Source: an uncultured Clostridia bacterium
Lineage (GTDB): Bacteria; Bacillota; Clostridia; Oscillospirales; Oscillospiraceae
DNA: 7,232 nucleotides
Direction of reading: 5' to 3'
NCBI GenBank assembly: GCA_945927915.1
Contig: CAMEMX010000074.1
Location: 1-7,232, forward strand
In this document: positions 1-6,782 of the stretch, piece by piece
Numbering within the stretch: the first letter of the stretch is position 1
Layout: each line of letters begins with the position of its first letter
Made by a program: the position numbers and the translations under genes
The notes under the pieces: model-generated
What the model was told of the DNA's origin: nothing
Databases searched by the model: none
The model's input: the letters and a program-made list of their open reading frames with translations, nothing else

Positions 1-96
1 AGCATGGGGTCTGCCGCAGATCTTGCAGCGGTTATAGCGGCGGGTGGAGAACTTGTTTCCGGCCTGCTGCTTGAGAATCATAGCTTTTCTTGCCAT
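1..96 (-). CDS. rpsN: 30S ribosomal protein S14, zinc-binding type (partial)
   Basis: This is the N-terminal 32 codons of S14, a small-subunit head protein that contacts 16S rRNA near S3 and S10. The gene runs off the left edge. The reading begins [11 protein letters not shown] and contains CKICGRPH, whose Cys24 and Cys27 form the first half of the four-cysteine zinc site of the short S14 form (about 61 residues, called S14Z or type Z). The second Cys pair would lie beyond the window. The start at 96 is set by GGGAGGA about eight bases upstream and by the family's MA(R/K)K start. It lies 18 nt after the rplE stop, the standard spc-operon order. The zinc form is typical of Firmicutes; the long form found in E. 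coli lacks these cysteines. The family call is firm; intactness of the remainder cannot be judged. Confidence 0.95.
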   Translation of the reverse strand, partial: MARKAMILKQQAGNKFSTRRYNRCKICGRPHA

Positions 97-114
97 TTTC
101 GTCTTCCTCCCAAA

Positions 115-654
115 TTAAGCGTGGAACGGAGCGCCGACCATGGTCAGCAGTTCCTTGGCTTCCTCGTCGGTGTTCGCGGTGGTGCAGATGCAGATGTCCA
201 TGCCGCGGATCTTGTCGACCTTGTCATACTCGATTTCGGGGAAGATGAGCTGTTCCTTCAGGCCCATGGCGTAGTTGCCGCGGCCGTCAAAGGCGTTGGG
301 GTTGATGCCGCGGAAGTCGCGGACACGGGGCAGCGCCACGTTGAACAGACGGTCGAGGAACTCCCACATCTTGTCGCCGCGGAGGGTGACCTTCACACCG
401 ACGGTCTCGCCCTCACGAACCTTGAAGTTCGCGACGGACTTACGGGCCTTGGTGGTGATGGGCTTCTGGCCGGTGATGGTGGCGATGTCCTTGCAGATAG
501 CCTCGATCTCCTTGGCGTTGTTCTTGCTCTCGCCGCAGCCGACGTTCACAATGACCTTCGCGATCTGGGGGATCTGCATGACGCTCTTGTACTGGAACTT
601 CTTCATCAGAGCAGGAGCGATCTCAGCGGTATACTTTTCTTTCAGTCTTGCCAT
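115..654 (-). CDS. rplE: 50S ribosomal protein L5
   Basis: L5 (179 residues, usual length) binds 5S rRNA in the central protuberance of the 50S subunit and contributes to the bridge with S13. The sequence starts MARLKEKY and carries recognisable L5 segments: KVIVNVG at 33-39, [12 protein letters not shown] at 62-73, the F-VREG stretch near 77-82, the RDFRGI motif at 112-117 and [11 protein letters not shown] at 131-141. The start at 654 is chosen over any upstream ATG because AGGAGG lies nine bases before it and the homologous region begins here. An upstream extension in the same frame would be read through rplX in another frame and has no L5-like sequence. The gene follows rplX by 16 nt and precedes rpsN. 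Nothing is unusual in length or motifs. Confidence 0.97.
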   Translation of the reverse strand: MARLKEKYTAEIAPALMKKFQYKSVMQIPQIAKVIVNVGCGESKNNAKEIEAICKDIATITGQKPITTKARKSVANFKVREGETVGVKVTLRGDKMWEFLDRLFNVALPRVRDFRGINPNAFDGRGNYAMGLKEQLIFPEIEYDKVDKIRGMDICICTTANTDEEAKELLTMVGAPFHA

Positions 655-670
655 TTCTTCGTTCCTCCTC

Positions 671-976
671 TTAGATTTCCTTGCCGCACTTCTTGCAGAC
701 GCGGACCTTCTTGTCGCCGTCCACAGTGTAGCCGACGCGGACGCCCTTCTTGCAGTTGGAGCAGTAGAGCTGCACCTTGTCCACACGGATGGGGATCTCG
801 CGCTTGACAATGCCGGAAACGTCGGTCTGCTTGCGAGCCTTGACATGGCAGGTAGCAACATTGACGCCCTCGACAATGACCTTGTTCTCCTTGGGCATGG
901 CGGTGATGACCTTGCCCTTCTTGCCCTTGGACTTGCCGGACAAGACGATGACGGTATCGTTCTTCTTAATGTTCAT
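671..976 (-). CDS. rplX: 50S ribosomal protein L24, four-cysteine form
   Basis: L24 (101 residues) is an early assembly initiator of the 50S subunit and sits near the exit of the peptide tunnel. The N-terminal KOW-type segment is clear: [18 protein letters not shown] at about 4-21, followed by VIVEGVNV at 33-40. The C-terminal half has two Cys pairs, CSNC at 72-75 and CKKC at 94-97, spaced like a zinc ribbon; many L24 proteins lack these residues, so this is the cysteine-containing variant. The ribosome binding site is a GGGGGA run seven bases before the ATG, less canonical than its neighbours. The gene begins 15 nt after rplN, and its TAA is followed directly by the GAGGAGG that serves rplE, which favours coupled translation. 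Confidence 0.97.
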   Translation of the reverse strand: MNIKKNDTVIVLSGKSKGKKGKVITAMPKENKVIVEGVNVATCHVKARKQTDVSGIVKREIPIRVDKVQLYCSNCKKGVRVGYTVDGDKKVRVCKKCGKEI

Positions 977-991
977 TCCAAAGTCCCCCTA

Positions 992-1360
992 TTAAATGAC
1001 TTCCGGAGCCAGGGAGAGGATCTTCATGTATTCCTTGTCACGAAGCTCTCTTGCAACCGGCCCAAAAATACGGGTGCCGCGGGGATTCTTGTCGTCCTTG
1101 ATGAGGACGGCGGCATTCTCGTCGAAACGAACATAGGTGCCGTCGGCGCGGCGGACGCCCTTGGCGCTGCGGACGATGACTGCACGGACGACTTCGCCCT
1201 TCTTCACCGTGCCGCCCGGGGTGGCCTTGCGGACGGAAGCGACGATGACGTCGCCGATGTTGCCGAACTTACGCTTGGAGCCGCCAAGCACACGGATGCA
1301 CTTGATCTCCTTCGCGCCGGTATTGTCGGCAACCTTCAGAAAAGTTTCCTGTTGGATCAT
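992..1360 (-). CDS. rplN: 50S ribosomal protein L14
   Basis: L14 (122 residues, exactly the usual length) binds 23S rRNA on the subunit interface, next to L19, and contacts 16S rRNA in an intersubunit bridge. The start [16 protein letters not shown] is typical. Other conserved parts are [11 protein letters not shown] at 17-27, [15 protein letters not shown] at 36-50, the central [11 protein letters not shown] region at 61-71 and the C-terminal [13 protein letters not shown] at 95-107. The Shine-Dalgarno TAAGGAGGT includes the stop codon of rpsQ, so ribosomes ending rpsQ finish on the initiation signal of this gene. It ends with two in-frame stops in a row, TAA then TAG, ahead of rplX. Confidence 0.98.
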   Translation of the reverse strand: MIQQETFLKVADNTGAKEIKCIRVLGGSKRKFGNIGDVIVASVRKATPGGTVKKGEVVRAVIVRSAKGVRRADGTYVRFDENAAVLIKDDKNPRGTRIFGPVARELRDKEYMKILSLAPEVI

Positions 1361-1376
1361 TTAGTTGTCGACCTCC

Positions 1377-1640
1377 TTACTCAGCCTTCTTGATGATTTC
1401 AACGAGGCGCCATCTCTTGTCCTTCGACAGGGGGCGGCACTCCATCACCTTAACGGTATCGCCGACGCCGCACTCGTTGTTCTCGTCGTGCGCCTTCAGC
1501 TTGTAGGTTCTCTTCACGATCTTCTTGTACAGCTTGTGCTGCACGCTGTCCTCAATTGCAACCACGATGGTCTTGTCCATCTTATCGGAGACGACCTGAC
1601 CAACTCTGGTTTTGCGGAAAGCTCTTGTATTTTCACTCAT
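1377..1640 (-). CDS. rpsQ: 30S ribosomal protein S17
   Basis: S17 (87 residues) is a primary 16S rRNA-binding protein of the 30S body, with an OB-fold barrel. The sequence shows the family's [16 protein letters not shown] opening at 12-27, the [12 protein letters not shown] stretch at 42-53 that lies along rRNA, and the signature [13 protein letters not shown] at 60-72. The start at 1640 has TGAGGAGGT upstream, in which the TGA is the stop codon of rpmC; the two genes are 14 nt apart. The length matches Firmicute S17. No unusual residues stand out. Confidence 0.97.
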   Translation of the reverse strand: MSENTRAFRKTRVGQVVSDKMDKTIVVAIEDSVQHKLYKKIVKRTYKLKAHDENNECGVGDTVKVMECRPLSKDKRWRLVEIIKKAE

Positions 1641-1654
1641 TTTCGCTTACCTCC

Positions 1655-1852
1655 TCAGATTGCGGTCTCTTTCTCACGAATAATAGTCTTGATGCGGGCA
1701 ATATCCTTCTTCACAGCAGCGATCTTGACGGGGTTATCGAGCTGATTCGTTGCGTGCTGCATCCGCAGGAAAAACAGATCCTTCTTCAGTTCGGAAACCT
1801 TCGCTTCCAGATCAGCCACGGACATGGCTCTCAGTTCTTTAGCCTTCATCAT
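1655..1852 (-). CDS. rpmC: 50S ribosomal protein L29
   Basis: L29 (64 or 65 residues) is a small helical hairpin protein at the tunnel exit beside L23, close to where signal recognition particle and trigger factor dock. The [26 protein letters not shown] helix, the [11 protein letters not shown] turn near 31-41 and the second helix ending in IIREKE are typical. The gene opens with two ATG codons in a row. The first overlaps the rplP stop as TAATG. The second (start at 1849) gives MKAKEL, the more usual family N terminus, and sits at a better distance from the ribosome binding site GGTGGTGA, which differs from the GGAGGTGA ideal at one base. Either start may be used. The L16-L29-S17 order is standard. 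Confidence 0.95.
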   Translation of the reverse strand: MMKAKELRAMSVADLEAKVSELKKDLFFLRMQHATNQLDNPVKIAAVKKDIARIKTIIREKETAI

Positions 1853-2286
1853 TATTCACCACCATTCTCAGATACTGCATCTTCGCGGGCGATGATCTTG
1901 GTCTTGATGGGCAGCTTGTGCTGCGCAAGGCGGAGTGCCTCGCGGGCGTCCTCTTCGGAAACGCCGCCGATCTCGAACATGACCTTCTGCGCCTTCACGA
2001 CAGCAACCCAGTATTCGGGAGCGCCCTTACCGGAGCCCATACGGACGCCGAGAGCCTTCTTGGAAACAGGCTTGTCGGGGAAGATTTTGATCCAAACCTG
2101 ACCGCTACGCTTGGTGTAACGGGTCATGGCGATACGAGCCGCCTCGATTTGGTTGCCGGTGATCCAGCCGGGCTCAACGGCCTGAATGCCGAATTCGCCG
2201 TAGGACACCTTATTGCCGCGGGAAGCAGCGCCCTTCATGCGGCCGCGCTGCACACGACGGAACTTTGTTCTCTTGGGCATTAACAT
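1852..2286 (-). CDS. rplP: 50S ribosomal protein L16
   Basis: L16 (144 residues) supports the A-site side of the 50S subunit, helps tRNA placement and is a late assembly protein. It opens [17 protein letters not shown], matching the Firmicute start ML(L/M)PKR, so the ATG at 2286 is preferred to the internal ATG two codons later; AAGGAGG nine bases upstream agrees. Conserved parts are [14 protein letters not shown] at 30-43, [11 protein letters not shown] at 47-57, the [13 protein letters not shown] segment at 65-77 and VRMGSGKG at 81-88. Arg82 aligns by motif with E. coli Arg81, a residue hydroxylated in some bacteria. The first A of its ATG is shared with the rpsC stop (TAATG), and the Shine-Dalgarno lies inside the last codons of rpsC. 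Confidence 0.97.
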   Translation of the reverse strand: MLMPKRTKFRRVQRGRMKGAASRGNKVSYGEFGIQAVEPGWITGNQIEAARIAMTRYTKRSGQVWIKIFPDKPVSKKALGVRMGSGKGAPEYWVAVVKAQKVMFEIGGVSEEDAREALRLAQHKLPIKTKIIAREDAVSENGGE

Positions 2287-3071
2287 TAGCGGTTGCCTCC
2301 TTCCCTGCGATCGTCACGACGACGGTCGCCGCCGAACGGTCTGCCGGAGCCACGGCGGTCACCGCCACGACGGTCGTCACGGCGACGGTCGTTGTTGCGG
2401 CGCTCACGGCGCGGTGCTTCCGGTGCCGACTGACGCAGCGTGGAGTTCAGGACTTCGCCCTTATAGATCCAAACCTTGCAGCCGATCTTGCCGTAGGTGG
2501 TATTCGCTTCCGCGAAGCCGTACTCGATGTCCGCACGGAGGGTCTGCAGGGGAATGGTGCCCTCGTGGTAGGACTCGCTGCGGGCGATCTCCGCGCCGCC
2601 GAGACGGCCGCCGCAAGCGCACTTGATGCCCTTGGCGCCCAGACGGGTCGCTCTCTGCATCGCCTGCTTCATGGCGCGGCGGAAGGAAATTCTCTTTTCG
2701 AGCTGTGCAGCGATGTTCTCAGCGACAAGCTGTGCGTTGAGGTCGGGGCTGCGGATCTCGATGATGTTCAGAGCGACGCTCTTGCCGAGCTTCTGCTCCA
2801 GCTCCAGACGGAGCTTTTCAATCTCCTGGCCGCCCTTGCCGATGACGACGCCGGGGCGGGAGCAGTGCAGATTGATCTTGACGCGGGCATTGCTGCGCTC
2901 GATCTCGATCTTGGCGATGCCTGCGGAATAAAGTCTCTTCTTGAGATCCTTGCGGATGTTATAGTCCTCAACGAGCAGGTCGCCGACCTTTTCGTTGCGG
3001 GCATACCAGCGGGAATCCCAGTCCTTGATCACGCCAACGCGCAGACCATGAGGATTAACTTTCTGTCCCAT
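2286..3071 (-). CDS. rpsC: 30S ribosomal protein S3 with Arg-rich C-terminal tail
   Basis: S3 (261 residues) lines the mRNA entry channel of the 30S head and takes part in mRNA unwinding. It starts [13 protein letters not shown]. The KH domain has its GKGG loop at 78-81 within [11 protein letters not shown], and the C-terminal S3 domain includes [18 protein letters not shown] at 149-166 and [16 protein letters not shown] at 191-206. The core ends near residue 215. Residues 216-261 form an extension of about 46 residues with 18 Arg, several Asp and Gly and no Lys, in which DRRRDDRR occurs twice (228-235 and 249-256). Usual bacterial S3 is about 210-240 residues. The start has TAAGGAGGT just upstream, fused with the rplV stop. 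The tail is probably disordered and RNA-facing; that is inference. Confidence 0.97.
   Translation of the reverse strand: MGQKVNPHGLRVGVIKDWDSRWYARNEKVGDLLVEDYNIRKDLKKRLYSAGIAKIEIERSNARVKINLHCSRPGVVIGKGGQEIEKLRLELEQKLGKSVALNIIEIRSPDLNAQLVAENIAAQLEKRISFRRAMKQAMQRATRLGAKGIKCACGGRLGGAEIARSESYHEGTIPLQTLRADIEYGFAEANTTYGKIGCKVWIYKGEVLNSTLRQSAPEAPRRERRNNDRRRDDRRGGDRRGSGRPFGGDRRRDDRREGGNR
2289..2426 (-). repeat. Low-complexity Arg/Asp/Gly region of rpsC
   Basis: This stretch encodes residues 216-261 of S3. GACCGTCG-type blocks recur, and the octapeptide DRRRDDRR is encoded twice, 63 bp apart (residues 228 and 249). Nearly all arginines use CGN codons. The exceptions are AGA at residue 244 and AGG at residue 256; the AGG, with the following GAA and GGA codons, builds the AGGGAAGGAGG ribosome binding site of rplP. 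The protein tail and the translation signal of the next gene therefore share the same bases. Confidence 0.8.
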
Positions 3072-3081
3072 AGTAACCTCC

Positions 3082-3417
3082 TTATGCCTTCTCGCTCACA
3101 CCGATGGTGAGGTGTGTCGTTCTCTTGAGGATGCGATTGTATCTGCCCTTTGCTCTCGGCATACCGCGCTTGAGGGTGGGGCCGGGGTTGGCAACTGCGG
3201 TCGAAACATACAGCTTGTCAACATCCATGCCGTGGTTGTTCTCGGCATTGGCGATCGCACTCTTGAGGAGCTTGAGCACGGGCTCAGAGGCTGCCTTCGG
3301 GGTCTGCATGATATAAGCGCAGGCGGTCTTGGCGTCCTTGCCGCGAATGAGGTCGCAGAGGATCTTGACCTTGCGCGGAGAAATGCGCAGGTATTTCAGA
3401 TGTGCTTTTGCTTCCAT
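3082..3417 (-). CDS. rplV: 50S ribosomal protein L22
   Basis: L22 (111 residues, usual length) has a globular part at the outer surface and a long beta hairpin that reaches into the nascent peptide tunnel, where changes can alter macrolide response. The sequence shows [20 protein letters not shown] at 8-27, [20 protein letters not shown] at 44-63, and the hairpin [24 protein letters not shown] at about 79-102. The hairpin looks normal, with no visible deletion or insertion. The ribosome binding site is AAGGGGGAAG, starting in the TAA of rpsS; G in place of A makes it slightly weaker than its neighbours. It lies 12 nt after rpsS. Confidence 0.97.
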   Translation of the reverse strand: MEAKAHLKYLRISPRKVKILCDLIRGKDAKTACAYIMQTPKAASEPVLKLLKSAIANAENNHGMDVDKLYVSTAVANPGPTLKRGMPRAKGRYNRILKRTTHLTIGVSEKA

Positions 3418-3429
3418 GTCTCTTCCCCC

Positions 3430-3708
3430 TTACTTAGAATTGGAGGTCTTGGAGCCGGAGTGACCGCGGAACGTTCTGGTGGGAACGAACTCGCCCAGCT
3501 TATGACCAACCATGTCCTCTGTCACATAGACGGGAACGTGCTTGCGGCCGTCATGGACGGCGATGGTGTGACCGACGAAGGAGGGGAAAATGGTCGAAGA
3601 TCTGGACCAGGTCTTCAGCACTTTCTTCTCACCGGTTTTGTTGAGCTCTTCAACGCGCTTATACAGCTCAGGAGCAACAAACGGGCCTTTCTTAATGCTT
3701 CTGCTCAT
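3430..3708 (-). CDS. rpsS: 30S ribosomal protein S19
   Basis: S19 (92 residues) sits in the 30S head with S13 and approaches the A-site tRNA. It opens [11 protein letters not shown], the invariant family start, and contains [22 protein letters not shown] at 41-62 followed by the signature [18 protein letters not shown] at 66-83. The start at 3708 is set by this homology. An ATG seven bases further upstream is out of frame and is ignored. The Shine-Dalgarno TAAGGAGG begins in the stop codon of rplB, 14 nt away. Length and motifs are ordinary. Confidence 0.98.
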   Translation of the reverse strand: MSRSIKKGPFVAPELYKRVEELNKTGEKKVLKTWSRSSTIFPSFVGHTIAVHDGRKHVPVYVTEDMVGHKLGEFVPTRTFRGHSGSKTSNSK

Positions 3709-3722
3709 GCTTCATTTCCTCC

Positions 3723-4559
3723 TTACTTACTGTTTCTGCGCTTGATGATGAACTTGTTGGTCGGGTTCTTGGTCTTGCGCGTCTTGTAGCCCATCGCAGG
3801 CTTGCCCCACGGAGTGACAGGGCCGGGACGGCCGACCGGAGCGCGGCCTTCGCCGCCGCCGTGCGGGTGGTCGTTCGGGTTCATGACCGAGCCACGGACG
3901 GTCGGGCGGATACCCATGTGGCGGGTACGGCCGGCCTTGCCGATGTGGACGTTGCCGTGGTCGATGTTGCCGACCTGACCGATGCAGGCGGTGCAGTTCA
4001 TGCGGACATAGCGGACTTCGCCGGAGGGCAGACGGACCTGCGCGAGGGTGTCTTCCTTCGCCAGGAGCTGCGCAGCGACGCCGGCGGAACGAACGAGCTG
4101 CGCGCCGGAGCCGGGCTGAAGCTCAATGTTGTGGATGACGGTACCAACGGGGATGTTGGCGATGGGCAGGCAGTTGCCGGGCTTGATGTCGGCTTCTGCG
4201 GAGGACACGACGGTGTCGCCGACGTTCAGGCCGACCGGAGCAAGGATGTAGCGGAGCTCGCCGTCTTCATACTTGACCAGAGCGATGAACGCGCTGCGGT
4301 TGGGGTCGTACTCCAGGCGCTGCACGGTAGCTGGCATTTCCAGCTTGTCGCGCTTGAAGTCGATGACGCGGTACTTGCGCTTGTTGCCGCCGCCGCGATG
4401 GCGGACGGTGATTCTGCCGTAGCTGTTGCGACCGGAATGCTTCTTCAGGGTCTCAACCAGGCTACGCTCGGGCTTTGCCTTCTTATCTACGCCCTCGAAC
4501 GCGGACACGGTCATGCCGCGGCGCGCGGGGGTATAAGGCTTATAGGTTTTAATCGCCAT
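3723..4559 (-). CDS. rplB: 50S ribosomal protein L2
   Basis: L2 (278 residues) is one of the most conserved ribosomal proteins; it is needed for subunit joining and supports the peptidyl transferase centre. It begins [17 protein letters not shown]. The OB-fold and SH3-like domains are complete, with [16 protein letters not shown] at 53-68, [18 protein letters not shown] at 84-101, the [18 protein letters not shown] region at 177-194, and the signature [16 protein letters not shown] at 226-241. His231 within that signature appears to match the conserved histidine studied as His229 in E. coli. The C terminus [12 protein letters not shown] is standard. The start follows AAAGGAG by eleven bases; the gene lies 30 nt after rplW. 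No odd residues are visible. Confidence 0.98.
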   Translation of the reverse strand: MAIKTYKPYTPARRGMTVSAFEGVDKKAKPERSLVETLKKHSGRNSYGRITVRHRGGGNKRKYRVIDFKRDKLEMPATVQRLEYDPNRSAFIALVKYEDGELRYILAPVGLNVGDTVVSSAEADIKPGNCLPIANIPVGTVIHNIELQPGSGAQLVRSAGVAAQLLAKEDTLAQVRLPSGEVRYVRMNCTACIGQVGNIDHGNVHIGKAGRTRHMGIRPTVRGSVMNPNDHPHGGGEGRAPVGRPGPVTPWGKPAMGYKTRKTKNPTNKFIIKRRNSK

Positions 4560-4589
4560 TTTGCGTTACACTCCTTTAATTGAGATGGA

Positions 4590-4886
4590 TTAGACCATAC
4601 CCTCGAAGAATTCGATGGTCTTGGAATCGGCGGTCAGCTTGACGACAGCCTTCTTGTACGACGCGGTGCGGCCTTCCGGGTATCTGCCCTGGCGCTTTGC
4701 CTTGCCGTCCATGTTGATGGTGGTGACCTTCTCGACCTTCACGCCGAAGATCTCGGAGACGGCCTTCTTGATCTCCGTCTTGTTGGCATCCTTGGCGACC
4801 ATGAAGACGTACTTCTTCATATCGGTTGCTTCCATGGACTGTTCGGTGATGACCGGACGGATGATGATATCGTATGCAGTCTTCAT
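4590..4886 (-). CDS. rplW: 50S ribosomal protein L23
   Basis: L23 (98 residues) lies at the tunnel exit and is the main docking point for trigger factor and signal recognition particle. The sequence opens [19 protein letters not shown]; Glu15 in this stretch is at the place of the E. coli acidic docking residue. The [20 protein letters not shown] helix-strand unit at 36-54 and the [17 protein letters not shown] loop and strand at 68-84 are typical. The start ATG overlaps the stop of rplD as ATGA, and GAGGAGGTG lies just upstream inside the end of rplD, so translation is likely coupled. Length is normal for Firmicutes. Confidence 0.97.
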   Translation of the reverse strand: MKTAYDIIIRPVITEQSMEATDMKKYVFMVAKDANKTEIKKAVSEIFGVKVEKVTTINMDGKAKRQGRYPEGRTASYKKAVVKLTADSKTIEFFEGMV

Positions 4887-5506
4887 GCGAACACCTCCTC
4901 AATCTTCGCAAGGGCAGCCTTGTCAAGCACGAGCTTCTTCGCATTGAGGACGTCGTAGACATTGACGAGGTTGGCAAACGTGGTCTGGACGCCGGGGATG
5001 TTGCGCGCGGAGAGGACGACATTCTCGTTGACCTCAGCGGTAACGACAAGGGCCTTGCCCTCGGCGTTGACGGCGCTCAGGAAGCCGGCGAACTTCTTGG
5101 TCTTGATCTCGTCCATCTTGATCTCGTCGATGACGACGATATCGGAGGACGCAGCCTTTGCGCTCAGGACGGACTTCAGCGCCAGACGGCGAACCTTCTT
5201 GTTCAGCGTGTAGCTGTAGTCGCGGGGCTTCGGTGCGAACACGATGCCGCCGTGCGTCCACTGCGGAGCGCGGGTGCTGCCCTGACGGGCGTGGCCGGTA
5301 CCCTTCTGGCGCCACGGCTTCTTGCCGCCGCCGGAGACCTCTGCGCGGGTCAGAGCGGACTGTGTGCCCTGACGGCAGTTGGCCAGATGATTCTTGACAA
5401 CGTCATGAACAACGGATTCGTTGGGCTCGATGCCGAAGACAGCCTCGGAAAGTTCAACCTCGCCAACCTGCTTGCCGTTCATGTCATAAACATTTGTTTT
5501 CAGCAT
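4883..5506 (-). CDS. rplD: 50S ribosomal protein L4
   Basis: L4 (207 residues) is an early assembly protein with an extended loop that lines the tunnel constriction next to L22. In E. coli it also represses its own S10 operon by binding the mRNA leader. The loop is clear: [20 protein letters not shown] at 54-73 followed by [10 protein letters not shown] at 74-83; the [10 protein letters not shown] core is intact, so no macrolide-type change is visible. The globular part has [15 protein letters not shown] at 104-118 and ends with [20 protein letters not shown] at 180-199. The start follows AAAGGAG by nine bases; it lies 18 nt after rplC and overlaps rplW by four. Whether it acts on the candidate attenuator at 6783-6806 is open. 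Confidence 0.97.
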   Translation of the reverse strand: MLKTNVYDMNGKQVGEVELSEAVFGIEPNESVVHDVVKNHLANCRQGTQSALTRAEVSGGGKKPWRQKGTGHARQGSTRAPQWTHGGIVFAPKPRDYSYTLNKKVRRLALKSVLSAKAASSDIVVIDEIKMDEIKTKKFAGFLSAVNAEGKALVVTAEVNENVVLSARNIPGVQTTFANLVNVYDVLNAKKLVLDKAALAKIEEVFA

Positions 5507-5524
5507 AAGTTAACTCTCCTTTCC

Positions 5525-6244
5525 TTAGCCTCTCGCGGAAGCCTTCTGCGGGTTACGACCGGAAGCCTTCTGCGGGTTCTTGCTGATGGCAGTCGCGCCG
5601 GTGTGGACCTTAATGGTCTTGACGGTGCTCTTAACGTAGACAAGGCCGCCCTTCGGGCCGGGGATGGCGCCGCGAACGACGAGCATATTGAGGTCGGCAT
5701 CGACCTTCACAACGCTGAGGTTCTGCACGGTGACCTTCTCGACGCCCATGTGACCGGGCATGCCCTTACCCTTGAAGATACGGGACGGGGTGGAGGAGGA
5801 GCCCATCGAACCGGAATGACGATGGACCGGGCCGCCGCCGTGGGACATCTTCTGGATGTGGTTGCCATGGCGCTTGACAGCACCCTGGAAGCCGTGGCCC
5901 TTGGAGGTTCCGGTGACGTCGACATGGTCGCCGGCGGCGAACACGTCGGCCTTGATCTCAGCGCCGACTTCAAGCTCGGCAGCGTTGTCCAGCTTGAATT
6001 CCTTCAGGTACTTCTTGGCGGAAACGCCCGCCTTTTTCAGATGGCCGAGCTCCTGCTTGGACAGCTTCTTTTCAGCGACGTCGCCGAAGGCAAGCTGCAC
6101 GGAAACATAGCCATCGTTTTCGGTCGTCTTCTTCTGGGAGACGACGCAGGGGCCTGCTTCGATGACGGTTACGGGGATCACGCGACCGTCTTCATCGAAG
6201 ATCTGGGTCATGCCCACTTTCTTGCCGATGATTGCTTTCTGCAT
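5525..6244 (-). CDS. rplC: 50S ribosomal protein L3 with repeated C-terminal tail
   Basis: L3 (239 residues) is one of the first proteins to bind 23S rRNA and reaches a loop towards the peptidyl transferase centre. The start [20 protein letters not shown] is typical; [15 protein letters not shown] at 112-126 and the central loop [16 protein letters not shown] at 135-150 followed by [15 protein letters not shown] at 153-167 are the family signature. The usual C-terminal end falls near VKSTVKTIK (204-212). Residues 213-239 are an extension in which NPQKASGR (223-230) is followed at once by NPQKASAR (231-238), a tandem duplication also seen in the DNA. Bacterial L3 is usually about 205-215 residues. 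The start follows AAGGAG by eight bases, downstream of a 121-nt structured spacer. Confidence 0.97.
   Translation of the reverse strand: MQKAIIGKKVGMTQIFDEDGRVIPVTVIEAGPCVVSQKKTTENDGYVSVQLAFGDVAEKKLSKQELGHLKKAGVSAKKYLKEFKLDNAAELEVGAEIKADVFAAGDHVDVTGTSKGHGFQGAVKRHGNHIQKMSHGGGPVHRHSGSMGSSSTPSRIFKGKGMPGHMGVEKVTVQNLSVVKVDADLNMLVVRGAIPGPKGGLVYVKSTVKTIKVHTGATAISKNPQKASGRNPQKASARG
5536..5578. repeat. 24-bp tandem duplication in the rplC 3' end
   Basis: The 19-base string CGGAAGCCTTCTGCGGGTT occurs at 5536-5554 and again, without a mismatch, at 5560-5578, a period of 24 bp (eight codons). On the coding strand this gives the two adjacent units NPQKASAR and NPQKASGR at the end of L3. The period keeps the frame, so the repeat lengthens the tail without breaking it. 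The identity at synonymous positions suggests a recent duplication or continuing slippage. Confidence 0.9.
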
Positions 6245-6272
6245 TTTGTTTACTCCTTATTTTAGGTTATTG

Positions 6273-6313
6273 GTTGGCAAACTTGACCATTGGGCAGCCA
6301 TTGGTTTACCAAC
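6273..6313 (-). promoter_or_regulatory. Long bipartite hairpin upstream of rplC
   Basis: In the message, GUUGGUAAA (6313-6305) can pair with UUUGCCAAC (6281-6273), with one G-U pair. Inside it, two copies of CCAAUGG (6304-6298 and 6293-6287) can pair with each other around a CUGC loop, with a single A-A mismatch. The whole element ends about 28 bases before the rplC start, so it stops short of the ribosome binding site. It could be a protein-binding or RNA-stability element; its role is unknown. Confidence 0.5.
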
Positions 6314-6322
6314 ATGACCCGG

Positions 6323-6352
6323 GACCGCCCGGCAGCGGTCGGGGGACGCTGC
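6323..6352 (-). promoter_or_regulatory. Two mutually exclusive GC hairpins after rpsJ
   Basis: In the message, GCAGCG (6352-6347) can pair with CGCUGC (6337-6332). Alternatively GACCGC (6340-6335) can pair with GCGGUC (6328-6323) around UGCCGG. The two stems share bases 6335-6337, so only one can form. No U run follows, which argues against an intrinsic terminator. The arrangement is compatible with an RNA switch, or with a simple GC-rich processing site. Confidence 0.4.
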
Positions 6353-6365
6353 AATATTTAATGTA

Positions 6366-6674
6366 TTACAGCTTTATCTCAATCTCAACGCCGGCGGGAA
6401 GGTCGAGGCCCTGCAGAGCTTCGATGCACTTCGCATTGGGGTTGAGGATATCGATCAGTCTCTTGTGGGTTCTGCGCTCAAACTGCTCACGGGAATCCTT
6501 GTACTTGTGAACAGCGCGAAGGATGGTAACGACTTCCTTCTTCGTGGGAAGGGGGATGGGGCCGGAGACGGTGGCGCCGTTGCGCTTTGCGGACTCAACG
6601 ATCTTCTCCGCAGTGGAATCGATGAGCTGATGATCATAAGCCTTCAGGCGAATTCTGATCATGGTGTTTGCCAT
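6366..6674 (-). CDS. rpsJ: 30S ribosomal protein S10 (NusE)
   Basis: S10 (102 residues) is a 30S head protein and, as NusE, joins NusB in transcription antitermination complexes and contacts NusG. It starts [19 protein letters not shown]; the loop [20 protein letters not shown] at 37-56 and the signature [19 protein letters not shown] at 58-76 are intact. Residues 53-60 form the loop where tigecycline-linked changes occur in other species; nothing here suggests such a change. The start at 6674 is chosen because AAGGAGGAAA lies eleven bases upstream and MAN-I-RIRLKA(Y/F)DH is the family start. The frame stays open to an ATG at 6812, but that extension has no S10-like sequence. This is the first gene of the operon. 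Confidence 0.98.
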   Translation of the reverse strand: MANTMIRIRLKAYDHQLIDSTAEKIVESAKRNGATVSGPIPLPTKKEVVTILRAVHKYKDSREQFERRTHKRLIDILNPNAKCIEALQGLDLPAGVEIEIKL

Positions 6675-6698
6675 AGTTGTTGTTTCCTCCTTGAATAA

Positions 6699-6731
6699 CG
6701 TACTCAGTTTTTCGTTGTCTCGCTGGGTACG
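6699..6731 (-). promoter_or_regulatory. Hairpin just upstream of the rpsJ ribosome binding site
   Basis: In the message, CGUACCCAG (6731-6723) can pair with CUGAGUACG (6707-6699) with a single C-A mismatch, closing a 15-base A-rich loop. The stem ends about nine bases before AAGGAGG, so it leaves the site open but is close enough to influence ribosome loading. Function is inferred. Confidence 0.4.
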
Positions 6732-6782
6732 GTCGGGGCATTTTGGTATACGCTTAACCGTGCGTATCACTCCGCGTCCATG

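Larger units (their letters stand above)
6245..6365 (-). other. Structured rpsJ-rplC intergenic spacer
   Basis: At 121 nt this is by far the longest gap between genes in the operon; the others are 30 nt or less or overlap. It contains several inverted repeats (listed separately) and ends with AAGGAG eight bases before rplC. No convincing promoter was found in it and no hairpin is followed by a U run, so it is more likely a structured mRNA element affecting translation, processing or stability than a terminator. Confidence 0.6.

Noticed and set aside
655..876. In-frame upstream extension of rplE
   Set aside because: It lies inside rplX, has Ser/Ala/Arg-rich shadow composition, and the L5 homology and AGGAGG mark 654.
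275..1393. 372-codon open frame on the plus strand opposite rplE, rplX and rplN
   Set aside because: It is a codon-bias shadow of three clear ribosomal protein genes and crosses their boundaries.
4874..6265. 463-codon open frame on the plus strand opposite rplD and rplC
   Set aside because: It is antisense to two certain genes, has Leu/Ala/Asp/Gly-rich shadow composition produced by the GC-biased codons of the real strand, and shows no recognisable domain.
6245..6300. Internal promoter for rplC with a TAAAAT -10 box
   Set aside because: The best -35 candidate, TGGTCA, matches only four of six and has a 19-base spacer.
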